A stretch of DNA of 64,000 bases from DATLGB01 sp038258425. GTDB taxonomy: Bacteria; Actinomycetota; Thermoleophilia; Solirubrobacterales; Solirubrobacteraceae. Location of the stretch: positions 1-64,000 of the forward strand of contig JBBSPV010000005.1 of assembly GCA_038258425.1 (NCBI GenBank), in the 5' to 3' direction. Made by a program: the position numbers and the translations under genes. Below the pieces are notes generated by a model. The model worked only from the letters and a program-made list of their open reading frames with translations. It ran no database searches and was not told the origin of the DNA. Shown one piece after another: positions 33,679 through 41,381 of this stretch (its first letter is position 1; every line of letters begins with the position of its first letter).

Positions 33679-34584
33679 CTACCCCGCGGCGTCCACGATC
33701 GCGAGCAGGTCCTCCAGGCGGCGCCGGGCGACGTCGTCGAGGAAGCGGCGACGCTCCGGCGCGCGCAGGCCGACCGCCTCCTTCCAGAGCGAGCGCCCGG
33801 CGATGAAGCCGGAGGCGCCGCCGTCCATGGCGTCGTGCAGCTGATCGCAGAAGTCGTCGTGGCCGACGCCGGCCGAGAGCACGGCCCACGGCACGTCGAT
33901 CGCGTCGGTGACCCGCCTGCACGCCTGCGCGCTGCCCGGGTACTCGAGCTTGAGCACCTGGGTCCCGCAGGCCTGCAGCAGGACGGCGCCGTCCACGACG
34001 AGGTCCGCCTTGCGGGCCGCGAAGGCCTCCGGCGTCTCGTCGTCGAGCCGGTAGGTCATGAGCTCCATCACGCAGAGCAGGTCCGCGCGGCGGCAGTCCT
34101 CGAGCGCCGTGCGCACCGTGGCGGCCGAGGGTCCGTCGAGGTCCTCGCGGTCCGCCCGCACGAAGACCATGACCTTGGCCGCGGTGGCGCCGAGCGCGCG
34201 CGCCCCGGCGGCCCCGAGGCCGGGGATGAGCCGGGAGCGGCGCAGCCCGTCCTCGAGCTCGTGCCCGTCGGCCTCGATCCGCACCAGCAGGCCGACGTCG
34301 CGCGCCAGCCGGCCGTCGTCGACAACGGCCGGCAGGGAGACGTCGGGGTCGAGGAGCATCGCGCTGGCCTCGCGGCCGATCGTGTCGACGAGGTCGGCCT
34401 TGAACGCCCGCTGCGCGTCCGGCCCGCTCGGCAGCCCGAGGTCGTCGAGCATGTCCACCAGCGGCTGGCCGTGGTCGGCGGCGACGACGGCGTAGCGCCC
34501 GCCGGAGGTCGTGATCTGCTGCAGGGCGCGGCGCTCGGCGGTGGTCGGGGCCGCGCCGGTCCGGAGGGTCGCTTCCGTGGTCAT
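33679..34584 (-). CDS. LacD/DeoC-like class I aldolase
   Basis: 301 residues of the DeoC/LacD aldolase superfamily (PF01791). Landmarks are YAVVAADHGQPLVDML near the N-terminus, ASAMLLDPDVSLPAV, KVMVFVRADRED, LKLEYPGSAQACRRV with the candidate Schiff-base Lys after VLKLEYPG, and WAVLSAGVGHDDFCDQLHDA. It resembles tagatose-1,6-bisphosphate aldolases and sulfofructosephosphate aldolase-type enzymes, which cleave a ketohexose phosphate to two trioses. Which ketose is used is unknown. Sits between the FGGY kinase (6-base gap) and the DUF2090 gene (7-base gap). Confidence 0.8.
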   Translation of the reverse strand: MTTEATLRTGAAPTTAERRALQQITTSGGRYAVVAADHGQPLVDMLDDLGLPSGPDAQRAFKADLVDTIGREASAMLLDPDVSLPAVVDDGRLARDVGLLVRIEADGHELEDGLRRSRLIPGLGAAGARALGATAAKVMVFVRADREDLDGPSAATVRTALEDCRRADLLCVMELMTYRLDDETPEAFAARKADLVVDGAVLLQACGTQVLKLEYPGSAQACRRVTDAIDVPWAVLSAGVGHDDFCDQLHDAMDGGASGFIAGRSLWKEAVGLRAPERRRFLDDVARRRLEDLLAIVDAAG

Positions 34585-34591
34585 CGGGACC

Positions 34592-35506
34592 TCATGCCGC
34601 GGTCCGGGCGGACTCGTAGAGCTCGATCGTCCGCCGGTAGTTGCCGGCGATCGTCTCCACCGCCTCCTCGCGGGAGGCGCTCCCGGCCAGCCAGGCCTCG
34701 AGCGCGTCCCAGAAGATCGTGCGCCCGATCGCGAAGCCGATGAAGCCCTCGACCCCGGCGGCCTCGCGGAGCCAGTGGGCCACCGTGGCCTCGGCGGCCC
34801 CCGCCCCGAGCACGACGCAGCCGACCTCGTCCCGGCCGTCGGCGCGCGCCGCCTTGGCCACCAGCCGGTAGTCCTCGGCGCGGTCGAGCCCTTCGACCTT
34901 CCAGACGTCCGGCTCGACGCCGGCGGACTGGAGCTCGCCGATCGTCGTGGCGGTCAGCTCCGGGCGCAGCTCACGCACGTAGCGGCCCGCGTCCCCGTCG
35001 ACGGCGGCGAGCTGTCCCGGCTCGGCCGGGACGAGGACCTCGAGCAGGTACTTCGTCCGGCGGGGCTCGAGCCACGCCGACAGCTCGGCGAGCCGCCGCG
35101 CCTGACGCCGGTTGAGCTCGCGGTCCCCGTCCGGGTTGTAGCGGGCCAGGACCTTGACGAAGTCGGGGTCGAAGGCCTCGATGTGGGCGGCGAAGTCGTC
35201 GCCGAACTCGAGCTCGAACTCCGCCACCGAGCTGCGCTCGGCGCACATGGCCAGGGTCAGCCCCTGGGCCTTGGCCGCGCGGGCCGCCTCGGCGCCGAGC
35301 TCCTCGTCGGTCAGGGCCCCGACGGCGCCCGGCTCGGTGGCCTCGGCGGCGGCGAGCAGGCCGTCGAGGATGATGTGCTTCGCCTCGCGCATCCGGGCCA
35401 GCTCCTCCGGCGTCGCCGGGCGGTCGATCCCGAACAGCTTGGTGCGAAAGGACGTCCGGTGGTCGAAGGCGAGGATGTAGAGCGGGCGGTCATGGCCGTG
35501 CGGCAC
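34592..35506 (-). CDS. Stand-alone DUF2090 protein (IolC C-terminal domain-like aldolase)
   Basis: 304 residues matching DUF2090 (PF09863), usually the C-terminal half of fused 5-dehydro-2-deoxygluconokinase (IolC) proteins: PLYILAFDHRTSFRTKLFGI, KHIILDGLLAA, FDPDFVKVLARYNPDGDREL, RTKYLLEVLVPAEPGQL, DVWKVEGLDRAEDYRLVAKA and GFAIGRTIFWDALEAW. In fused proteins this domain is proposed to act as a 2-deoxy-5-keto-gluconate-6-P aldolase. Here it is separate and next to a second aldolase-like gene. GTG 35506 is chosen for a very strong Shine-Dalgarno; it overlaps the PFK-like gene by 17 bases. Confidence 0.85.
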   Translation of the reverse strand: MPHGHDRPLYILAFDHRTSFRTKLFGIDRPATPEELARMREAKHIILDGLLAAAEATEPGAVGALTDEELGAEAARAAKAQGLTLAMCAERSSVAEFELEFGDDFAAHIEAFDPDFVKVLARYNPDGDRELNRRQARRLAELSAWLEPRRTKYLLEVLVPAEPGQLAAVDGDAGRYVRELRPELTATTIGELQSAGVEPDVWKVEGLDRAEDYRLVAKAARADGRDEVGCVVLGAGAAEATVAHWLREAAGVEGFIGFAIGRTIFWDALEAWLAGSASREEAVETIAGNYRRTIELYESARTAA

Positions 35507-36464
35507 GGCTGGCCTCCTTCGGGATGGGGGCCGGCGGAGCGGACGCCCGGACGGCCTGGACGAGAGGGATGGGGACGGCCGTGCCGTCGGGGCGCAGGTC
35601 GGTGAACGTGGAGTCCCCGCGCACCAGCGCGCTGACGGCGGCGCGCCCGGCCGCCAGGCCGAGGGCACGGTCGGCGGCCGTCGGGGTGGCGGCGCGCTGG
35701 GCGTGGCCGAGGATCGTCGGGTGCACCCGCAGTCCGGAGCGTCGCGCGAGCTCGCGCGCGACCGTCACGGCGTCGGCGGCGGCCTCGGACACCACGACGA
35801 CGGCGTCGCCGGCCTGCGCGAGCTCCGCCAGGCTCCCGGCGACGGCGTCGAGGTCGTGCGGTCGCTCGGGCACGAGCGCCGCCTGAAGTCTGGCGGCGGC
35901 GGCCACCGCGTCCGCGAGGTGCCCCGTGGGCGCGCCCAGGGTCTCGACGACGAAGGCCCTTCCGGGCAGCGACCGGCCGGTGACGCGCAGGCGGTCGATG
36001 ACGTCGCACGCATAGGCCACCGCCGAGTCGGTTCCGACGGTGCGGGCCGTCCCGGTGACGTCACCGTCGATCGTGGCCGGGACGACGGCCACGGGCACGG
36101 CGCCGGCCAGCGCTCGGGCGCCCTCGGCCGAGCCCTCCCCGCCGATGACCAGGAGGGCGCCGAGGCCCAGTGCCTCGAGCGCGCGCAGGCACGCGTCCCG
36201 GCCGGCCGGCTCGCGCAGGGCGGGCCAGCGGGCCGTGCCGAGCCAGGTGCCCGGCTCGGATTCGTGGACGGCCGCCTCCCGCGTGTCGACGACCGCCGCC
36301 CGCTGCTGCGCCAGGCCGGCGAACCCATGGTGCACGCCGACCGCCCGGGCGCCCGCGCGGTCGGCTTCCTGGCAGGCGCCGGCGATGACCGCGTTCATGC
36401 CCGCGGCGTCGCCGCCGCTGGTGAGGATGCCGATCGTGTTCCGCGTACCGTTTCGGATGTGCAC
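35490..36464 (-). CDS. 6-phosphofructokinase-like protein (divergent PfkA)
   Basis: 324 residues with the PfkA fold: TIGILTSGGDAAGMNAVIAG, LLVIGGEGSAEGARALAG, PATIDGDVTGTARTVGTDSA, FVVETLGAPTGHLADAVAAA and SGLRVHPTILGHAQRAATPT. Several active-site positions deviate: GGDGS is GGEGS, P-x-TIDND is PATIDGD, and the VVEVMGR Arg is Ala in VVETLGAP. The Gly after GGE argues for ATP rather than pyrophosphate. It may phosphorylate a ketose phosphate other than fructose-6-P. First gene of the minus-strand operon; GTG 36464 is taken because the GGD motif begins 15 residues later. Confidence 0.82.
   Translation of the reverse strand: MHIRNGTRNTIGILTSGGDAAGMNAVIAGACQEADRAGARAVGVHHGFAGLAQQRAAVVDTREAAVHESEPGTWLGTARWPALREPAGRDACLRALEALGLGALLVIGGEGSAEGARALAGAVPVAVVPATIDGDVTGTARTVGTDSAVAYACDVIDRLRVTGRSLPGRAFVVETLGAPTGHLADAVAAAARLQAALVPERPHDLDAVAGSLAELAQAGDAVVVVSEAAADAVTVARELARRSGLRVHPTILGHAQRAATPTAADRALGLAAGRAAVSALVRGDSTFTDLRPDGTAVPIPLVQAVRASAPPAPIPKEASRAARP
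35513..35519 (-). promoter_or_regulatory. Strong ribosome binding site AAGGAGG
   Basis: AAGGAGG lies 6 bases before GTG 35506 on the minus strand and fixes the start of the DUF2090 protein, although the site itself lies within the end of the upstream coding sequence. Confidence 0.75.
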
Positions 36465-36496
36465 GGTATAGCGGGCAAGTGCACGCCTTTCCACAA

Positions 36497-36507
36497 GTAA
36501 ACGAAAC
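36497..36507. promoter_or_regulatory. Candidate DeoR-type operator
   Basis: GTAAACGAAAC in the 51-base gap between the divergent PFK-like and DeoR genes contains the AAACGAAA core common to DeoR/GlpR-type sites; TTTCC at 36488 gives a partial inverted arm. Only one good copy is seen. Confidence 0.35.
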
Positions 36508-36515
36508 TACCCGCA

Positions 36516-37337
36516 ATGACTGGTACGTTGCCGAACGGCATGACCGACGATTCCGGCAGCGGCAGCTCGGCCTTCGCGGACGAGCGCCGCGCACGCATCG
36601 CCGAGCTCGTCGCCGCCCGCGGACGCGCGCGGATCGGCGAGCTGGCGCGCCTGCTGGAGGTCACCGAGCCGACGGTCCGCAAGGACCTCGGGGCGCTGCA
36701 GGAGCAGGGGCTGCTCAAGCGCACGCACGGTGGGGCGCTGGCGCTGGCGCCGACCGTGCAGCGGGAGCTCGCCGGCCGGCAGGCCGCGAACCGCCCGGCC
36801 AAGGAGGCGATCGCCCAGGCCTGTCTCGGCCTGCTGCGCGACGGCGAGTCGGTCTTCCTCGACAGCGGGACGACCGTCGCCACGCTCGCGATCGCGCTGG
36901 CGGCCGCCGCACGGCGCCCACGGCTGTCGACGCTGACGAGCAGCCTCGAGGTCGCCGGCGTGCTCGCCGACGTGCCGGGGATCGAGTGCACGCTGCTCGG
37001 CGGACAGGTGCGCGTCGTGGACGGAGCGGTCGTCGGGCCGCTGGCCGTCGGGAACCTCCACCGCTTCGCCCTGAGCGTCGCGGTCCTCGGCGTCAGCGGA
37101 TTCTCCGAGCTCGGCATCAGCGTCGGCAGCATCGCCGAGGCCGAGGTCAAGGCCGCGGCGATCGAGCGCGCGGGGCGCGTCGTCGTCGCCGTCGACCACA
37201 CGAAGGTCGCCACCACGGACTTCGCGCGCATCGCGGGCCTCGAGGCGCTCGACGTCGTGGTCATGGACGAGACGACGCCGGCGGTCGAGCGACTCTGCGC
37301 GGGCGCCGGCATCGAGCTCGTCCTGGCCGGCAGCTGA
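36516..37337 (+). CDS. DeoR-family transcriptional regulator
   Basis: 273 residues. An N-terminal winged helix (RRARIAELVAARGRARIGEL, LLEVTEPTVRKDLGALQEQG, LLKRTHGGAL) is followed by the DeoR sensor domain with FLDSGTTVATLAIALAAAAR and VAVDHTKVATTDFARIAG. DeoR regulators usually sense phosphorylated sugars, fitting the divergent sugar operon. ATG 36516 is the first start; ATG 36540 is equally possible. With the LacI protein this locus has two regulators. Confidence 0.92.
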   Translation: MTGTLPNGMTDDSGSGSSAFADERRARIAELVAARGRARIGELARLLEVTEPTVRKDLGALQEQGLLKRTHGGALALAPTVQRELAGRQAANRPAKEAIAQACLGLLRDGESVFLDSGTTVATLAIALAAAARRPRLSTLTSSLEVAGVLADVPGIECTLLGGQVRVVDGAVVGPLAVGNLHRFALSVAVLGVSGFSELGISVGSIAEAEVKAAAIERAGRVVVAVDHTKVATTDFARIAGLEALDVVVMDETTPAVERLCAGAGIELVLAGS

Positions 37338-37360
37338 ATCCGCCACCGGTGCGAGCCGCT

Positions 37361-37366
37361 TAGGCT
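37361..37366 (+). promoter_or_regulatory. -10-like hexamer TAGGCT, leaderless start
   Basis: TAGGCT ends 7 bases before ATG 37374, in the 36-base gap after the DeoR gene; no Shine-Dalgarno intervenes. Confidence 0.4.
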
Positions 37367-37373
37367 GCCGCGG

Positions 37374-39722
37374 ATGTCGGCCCGGAGGCCTGCCCTGCTC
37401 GTCCCGGTCGTGGTGCCGTTCCTGCTCGCCGTGCTGCTCTTCCTGCCCGCGACGCTCGGCGGCAAGGTCCTCTCGGCCAGTGATCTGCCACGGTTCGCCG
37501 CGCCGTTCCTCGACCAACCGGCGGGCGCCGTCCCGCAGAACCCGCTGCAGTTCGACGCCGCCAACGTGTTCGAGCCGGACGGGCTGCTCGTTCGCCGAGC
37601 CCTCCGCGAGGGTCGGCTGCCCCTGTGGGCGCCGGCGCTCTCCGCGGGGCGACCGTTGCTGGCCGCGCAACAGAGTGCACCGCTCTTCCCGCTCACCTGG
37701 CTCGGGGTGGTCGGGCCGTTCTGGGAGACGCTGGCCTGGATCGCGGTGCTCGAGCTGACGCTCGCCGCGCTCGGGACCTTCCTGTTCGCCCAGAGCCTCG
37801 GGCTGAGTCGCGGCGCCTCGCTGTTGGGGGCGCTGACGTTCGGCTTCGGCACGTACCTGATCGTCTGGTTGATGCATCCCCACGCGCACGCCTACGTTCT
37901 GCTGCCGTGGGCGTTCCTCGCCTCGGAGCGCCTGTGCCGTCGTGGGCGGGTGGGCGACGGTGCGTGGCTCGCCCTCGTGCTGGGGCTCGCCTGGCTCGGC
38001 GGCCAACCGGAGGCGGCGCTGCTCGTCACCCTGGCGGCCTCCGGGTGGACGGTGTCCCGGCTGGTGGGGCTCGAGCGCTCGCTCGCCCTGCGTCGTGGAG
38101 CGCTGGCGGTCGCGGGACTGGGTGTCGGGCTCGCGCTCTCGGCCGTCATGCTTGTGCCGTTGCTCGAGGCGCTCGGCGTGTCGCTCAGCACCTCGCGCGC
38201 GGGGGCGCCGCTGCCGGTCAAGGCGGCGCTGAGCGTCGTCTTCCCCGAGTACTGGTTCCGGCCGGGCCGGCCGGGCGGCATGGCCGGCCCGGCCAACTTC
38301 ACCGAGCGCACGCTCTACGTCGGCGTGCTCCCGCTGCTGCTCGCCGCCGGCGGCCTCGCCGCCGGTGGGCGCCCGCGGGGTCCGAAGCTCTTCTTCGCGG
38401 CGCTGGCGGCGGTGGCGCTCCTGATCGCCTTCGACACCGGGCCGGTGGCCGCGCTGGCGGCGAAGCTGCCGGGGCTCGACCGGATCAACCTCTCACGCTG
38501 CCTCGCGCTGGCGTCGTTCGCGATCGCGCTCCTGGCGGCGTACGGCTTCGAGGGCCTGTGCGGAGAGGCTTCCCAGCGCCGTCGCGTGCTCGCGGTCGCC
38601 GCGGTGCTCGCCGTCCTGCCGGTGCTCGGCGTGTTCGCCGCCCACCCCGGGTGGCTCACGGTGCTTCCCGACGGCGCCCGCCGGCTCCTCGGGAACGACA
38701 CCGTCGGGGGCGCCGATCCGATCGCCGTCGCGGCCGTGCTCCGCTGGACGGTCTTCGCGGGCGTCGGTCTGATCCTGCTGGGCCTCATGGTGCGCGGGCG
38801 TGCTCGAGGCACGCCGGCGGTCGCCGTCGCCTGCGCGCTCGTGGCCCTCGACCTGATCACCATGGGCTGGGACTACAACCCGGCGATCGACAAGGGGCAG
38901 GCGGTCCCGGCGACGCTGCCGCCCCCGCTGGTGGAGATGCGGCGGCTGGTGGCGGGAGGCGGCCGGGTGGTGGGCATCGACGCCCTGGAGCCGAACACGG
39001 CCCCTCGCTGGGGACTGCGCGACGTACGCGGACATGAGCAGCCGACCGTCAGGCGCACGGCCACGCTCTGGTCCGCGCTCGGGGGCAGCGCGAGCGTCAG
39101 CACCGAGGCGGTCTCGCCGTCGAGCCCGCGGACGCCGGCGCTGCTCGACGTCTTCGGCGCGCGCGCCGTCGTGCTCGCACCGGGGACGCAGAGCTCGTTG
39201 GGTGCGGACCGGACCGCCTATTCCGGTCCGGACGGCATCGTGCTCGACCATCGCTCCGCGCTGCCCGAGGCGTTCGTCGCCTATCGCTGGCGCCGCAGCC
39301 GGAGCCTGCGCCAATCGGTGCTGCTCACGGCCCTGGGTGGCCCGGGGGCGGCGCAAGCCGCTCCGGCCATCGAAACGACCGAGGCCCCGCCCGCGGGCGA
39401 GTCGCGGCCACCGACGTCCGCCCGGATCCTCTCCCGCAGCGACACGGTGGTCAGGGTCGCGGTCCGCGCGGCAGCGCCCGGGCGGCTCGTCCTGCTCGAC
39501 ACCTTCTACCCGGGATGGACCGCTGAGGTCGACGGTCGCAAGACGACCATCGAGGCGGCCGACGCGGCCTTCCGGGCCGTCGCCGTCCCGGCAGGCCGCC
39601 ACGAGGTCCGCTTCACCTATCGCCCCGCCAGTGTCCTCATCGGCGGCGTGCTCAGCCTGCTCGCGCTGGTGACCATCGTCGGGACCCTGGTGGTCGATCG
39701 TCGGCGTGCGCGTGCGGGTTGA
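37374..39722 (+). CDS. YfhO-family polytopic membrane protein
   Basis: 782 residues. About twelve hydrophobic segments in residues 1-500 (for example LLVPVVVPFLLAVLLFLPAT, AWLALVLGLAWLGGQPEAAL, ALLIAFDTGPVAALAAKLPG) and a soluble extracytoplasmic C-terminal domain ending in one more helix. Motifs such as LSASDLPRFAAPFLDQ, LPLWAPALSAGRPLLAAQQS and LVLLDTFYPGWTAEVDGRKT belong to YfhO/DUF6541-like GT-C membrane proteins (PF09586), implicated in transferring sugars from lipid carriers to wall polymers in Bacillus. The acceptor here is unknown. Stands alone between the sugar locus and zwf. Confidence 0.85.
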   Translation: MSARRPALLVPVVVPFLLAVLLFLPATLGGKVLSASDLPRFAAPFLDQPAGAVPQNPLQFDAANVFEPDGLLVRRALREGRLPLWAPALSAGRPLLAAQQSAPLFPLTWLGVVGPFWETLAWIAVLELTLAALGTFLFAQSLGLSRGASLLGALTFGFGTYLIVWLMHPHAHAYVLLPWAFLASERLCRRGRVGDGAWLALVLGLAWLGGQPEAALLVTLAASGWTVSRLVGLERSLALRRGALAVAGLGVGLALSAVMLVPLLEALGVSLSTSRAGAPLPVKAALSVVFPEYWFRPGRPGGMAGPANFTERTLYVGVLPLLLAAGGLAAGGRPRGPKLFFAALAAVALLIAFDTGPVAALAAKLPGLDRINLSRCLALASFAIALLAAYGFEGLCGEASQRRRVLAVAAVLAVLPVLGVFAAHPGWLTVLPDGARRLLGNDTVGGADPIAVAAVLRWTVFAGVGLILLGLMVRGRARGTPAVAVACALVALDLITMGWDYNPAIDKGQAVPATLPPPLVEMRRLVAGGGRVVGIDALEPNTAPRWGLRDVRGHEQPTVRRTATLWSALGGSASVSTEAVSPSSPRTPALLDVFGARAVVLAPGTQSSLGADRTAYSGPDGIVLDHRSALPEAFVAYRWRRSRSLRQSVLLTALGGPGAAQAAPAIETTEAPPAGESRPPTSARILSRSDTVVRVAVRAAAPGRLVLLDTFYPGWTAEVDGRKTTIEAADAAFRAVAVPAGRHEVRFTYRPASVLIGGVLSLLALVTIVGTLVVDRRRARAG

Positions 39723-39744
39723 CCTCACGCCGACGGTGTACCGC

Positions 39745-39767
39745 GCGGCGCCACGCCGGGGCGCCGC
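39745..39767 (+). terminator. Hairpin after the YfhO-family gene
   Basis: GCGGCGCC and GGCGCCGC form a perfect 8-bp stem around a 7-base loop, 23 bases after the stop at 39722. It separates this gene from the zwf operon. Confidence 0.55.
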
Positions 39768-39923
39768 ACCGGCCGGTTCACGGTCTCATGCCCCGTGCCG
39801 ACGCCGCCTCCTGGCGCGTCCGCGGTTCGGCGCGGGCAAGTTCATCCCGATCGGGTGATGCCCGCCGACGTGGTCCTCGGGCACCATCTGGCCGGGTCAG
39901 CGATCACGGCGAGAAGAGGAACC

Positions 39924-41381
39924 ATGACGGCAATCACCCCGCAGGCGCAGGCGCCGGACGCCGCCGCAGACGGTGCGGTCGCCGACGTGCTCGTCGTCTT
40001 CGGCATCTCCGGCGACCTCGCCAAGGTCATGACGTTCCGGTCGCTCTACCGGCTCGAGCGCCGCGGCCTGTTGAACTGCCGGATCGTCGGCGTCGCCGCG
40101 GACGAGTGGACCGACGGGGAACTGCGCTCGCACGCGCGCCAGGCGATCGAGGCCTGCGGCGAGACGATCGACGAGGCGACGTTCGGACGGTTCGCCGACC
40201 GCCTCTCATACCTGCAGGGCGACTTCGCCGACAGCAACACGTTCAGGCGACTCGCGGTGGCCATCGAGCCGGCGCGCGCGCCGGTCTTCTACCTCGAGAT
40301 CCCGCCGTTCCTGTTCGGCACCGTCATCAAGGGGCTTGCGGAGGCGGACCTGACGCGTGCCGCGCGCGTCGTCGTCGAGAAGCCGTTCGGCCACGACGCC
40401 GCCTCGGCCCGTGCGCTCAACGACGAGGTCCATCGCTACCTCGACGAGTCGCAGCTGTACCGCATCGATCACTTCCTCGGCAAGATGGGCCTCGTCGAGA
40501 TCCTCTACCTGCGGTTCGCCAACGCGATGCTCGAGCCGGTCTGGAACCGCAACCACGTCGCGAGCGTGCAGATCACGCTCGCGGAGGCGTTTGGCGTCGA
40601 GGACCGGGGAAGCTTCTACGACCCCGTCGGCGCGCTGCGCGACGTCGTCGTCAACCACCTCATGCAGGTGCTCGCCGCCGTCGCGATGGAGCCGCCGGCC
40701 GGCGAGGACGCGCGCTCGCTCAAGGACGCCATCTACGGGGTCTTCCGGGCCACCCGCGACGCGAGCCCCGAGCACTGCGTGCGAGGCCGCTACGACGGCT
40801 ACCTCGACGTCGAGGGAGTCGCGGCGGACTCGGAGACCGAGACCTACACCGCCCTCCGCCTCGAGATCGACAACTGGCGCTGGGCCGGCGTGCCGTTCTT
40901 CATCCGCACCGGCAAGCACCTCGCGGCGACGCAGACCGAGGCGCGGCTGATCTTCCACCGCCCCCCGCGGATCGCCTTCCGCCCCCCGGGCTCGCGCCGG
41001 CCCGAGCCCGACCAGCTCGTCGTCAAGCTCGATCCGACGACCGGCATCCAACTTCTCGTCGAAGCGCACCGCAGCCAGCTCGCGGAGCCCGAGCAGATCG
41101 ATCTCACGATGGAGTTCGCGGATCAGGGTGGCGAGGGCGCGGCGCCCTACGAGGTCCTGCTGCACGCGGCGATGCAGGGCGACAGCCTGCGCTTCACCCG
41201 CCAGGACGGCATCGAGGAGGCGTGGCGCATCATGCAACCGCTGCTCGACCACCCGTCGCCCGTGCAGCCGTACGCGAAGGGCAGCTGGGGGCCGACCGCG
41301 GCGGACCGCGTCGTCGCCGGCCACGGTCGCTGGCGCGTCCCGTGGATCGCCGCAGCCGACCGGCCGGAGGGCACCTCATGA
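39924..41381 (+). CDS. zwf: Glucose-6-phosphate dehydrogenase
   Basis: 485 residues. It oxidises glucose-6-P to 6-phosphogluconolactone with NAD(P). The N-terminal fold is VVFGISGDLAKVMTFRSLYR; the usual R-K after GDLAK is V-M, as in a second actinobacterial G6PDH subgroup. The catalytic block YRIDHFLGKMGLVEILYLRF (near residue 178), VVVEKPFGHDAASARALN, RRGSFYD-like RGSFYDPVGALRDVVVNHL, WRWAGVPFFIRTGKHLA and C-terminal YAKGSWGP are intact. ATG 39924 follows a GAAGAGGA Shine-Dalgarno and the conserved fold starts 20 residues in. No opcA, pgl or gnd is adjacent; it instead heads a respiratory operon. The stop overlaps the GH15 ATG as ATGA. Confidence 0.93.
   Translation: MTAITPQAQAPDAAADGAVADVLVVFGISGDLAKVMTFRSLYRLERRGLLNCRIVGVAADEWTDGELRSHARQAIEACGETIDEATFGRFADRLSYLQGDFADSNTFRRLAVAIEPARAPVFYLEIPPFLFGTVIKGLAEADLTRAARVVVEKPFGHDAASARALNDEVHRYLDESQLYRIDHFLGKMGLVEILYLRFANAMLEPVWNRNHVASVQITLAEAFGVEDRGSFYDPVGALRDVVVNHLMQVLAAVAMEPPAGEDARSLKDAIYGVFRATRDASPEHCVRGRYDGYLDVEGVAADSETETYTALRLEIDNWRWAGVPFFIRTGKHLAATQTEARLIFHRPPRIAFRPPGSRRPEPDQLVVKLDPTTGIQLLVEAHRSQLAEPEQIDLTMEFADQGGEGAAPYEVLLHAAMQGDSLRFTRQDGIEEAWRIMQPLLDHPSPVQPYAKGSWGPTAADRVVAGHGRWRVPWIAAADRPEGTS

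Noticed and set aside
39719..41377. Upstream extension of the GH15 frame by about 550 codons
   Set aside because: It runs in another frame through zwf and lacks family similarity; the ATGA junction at 41378 is the obvious start.
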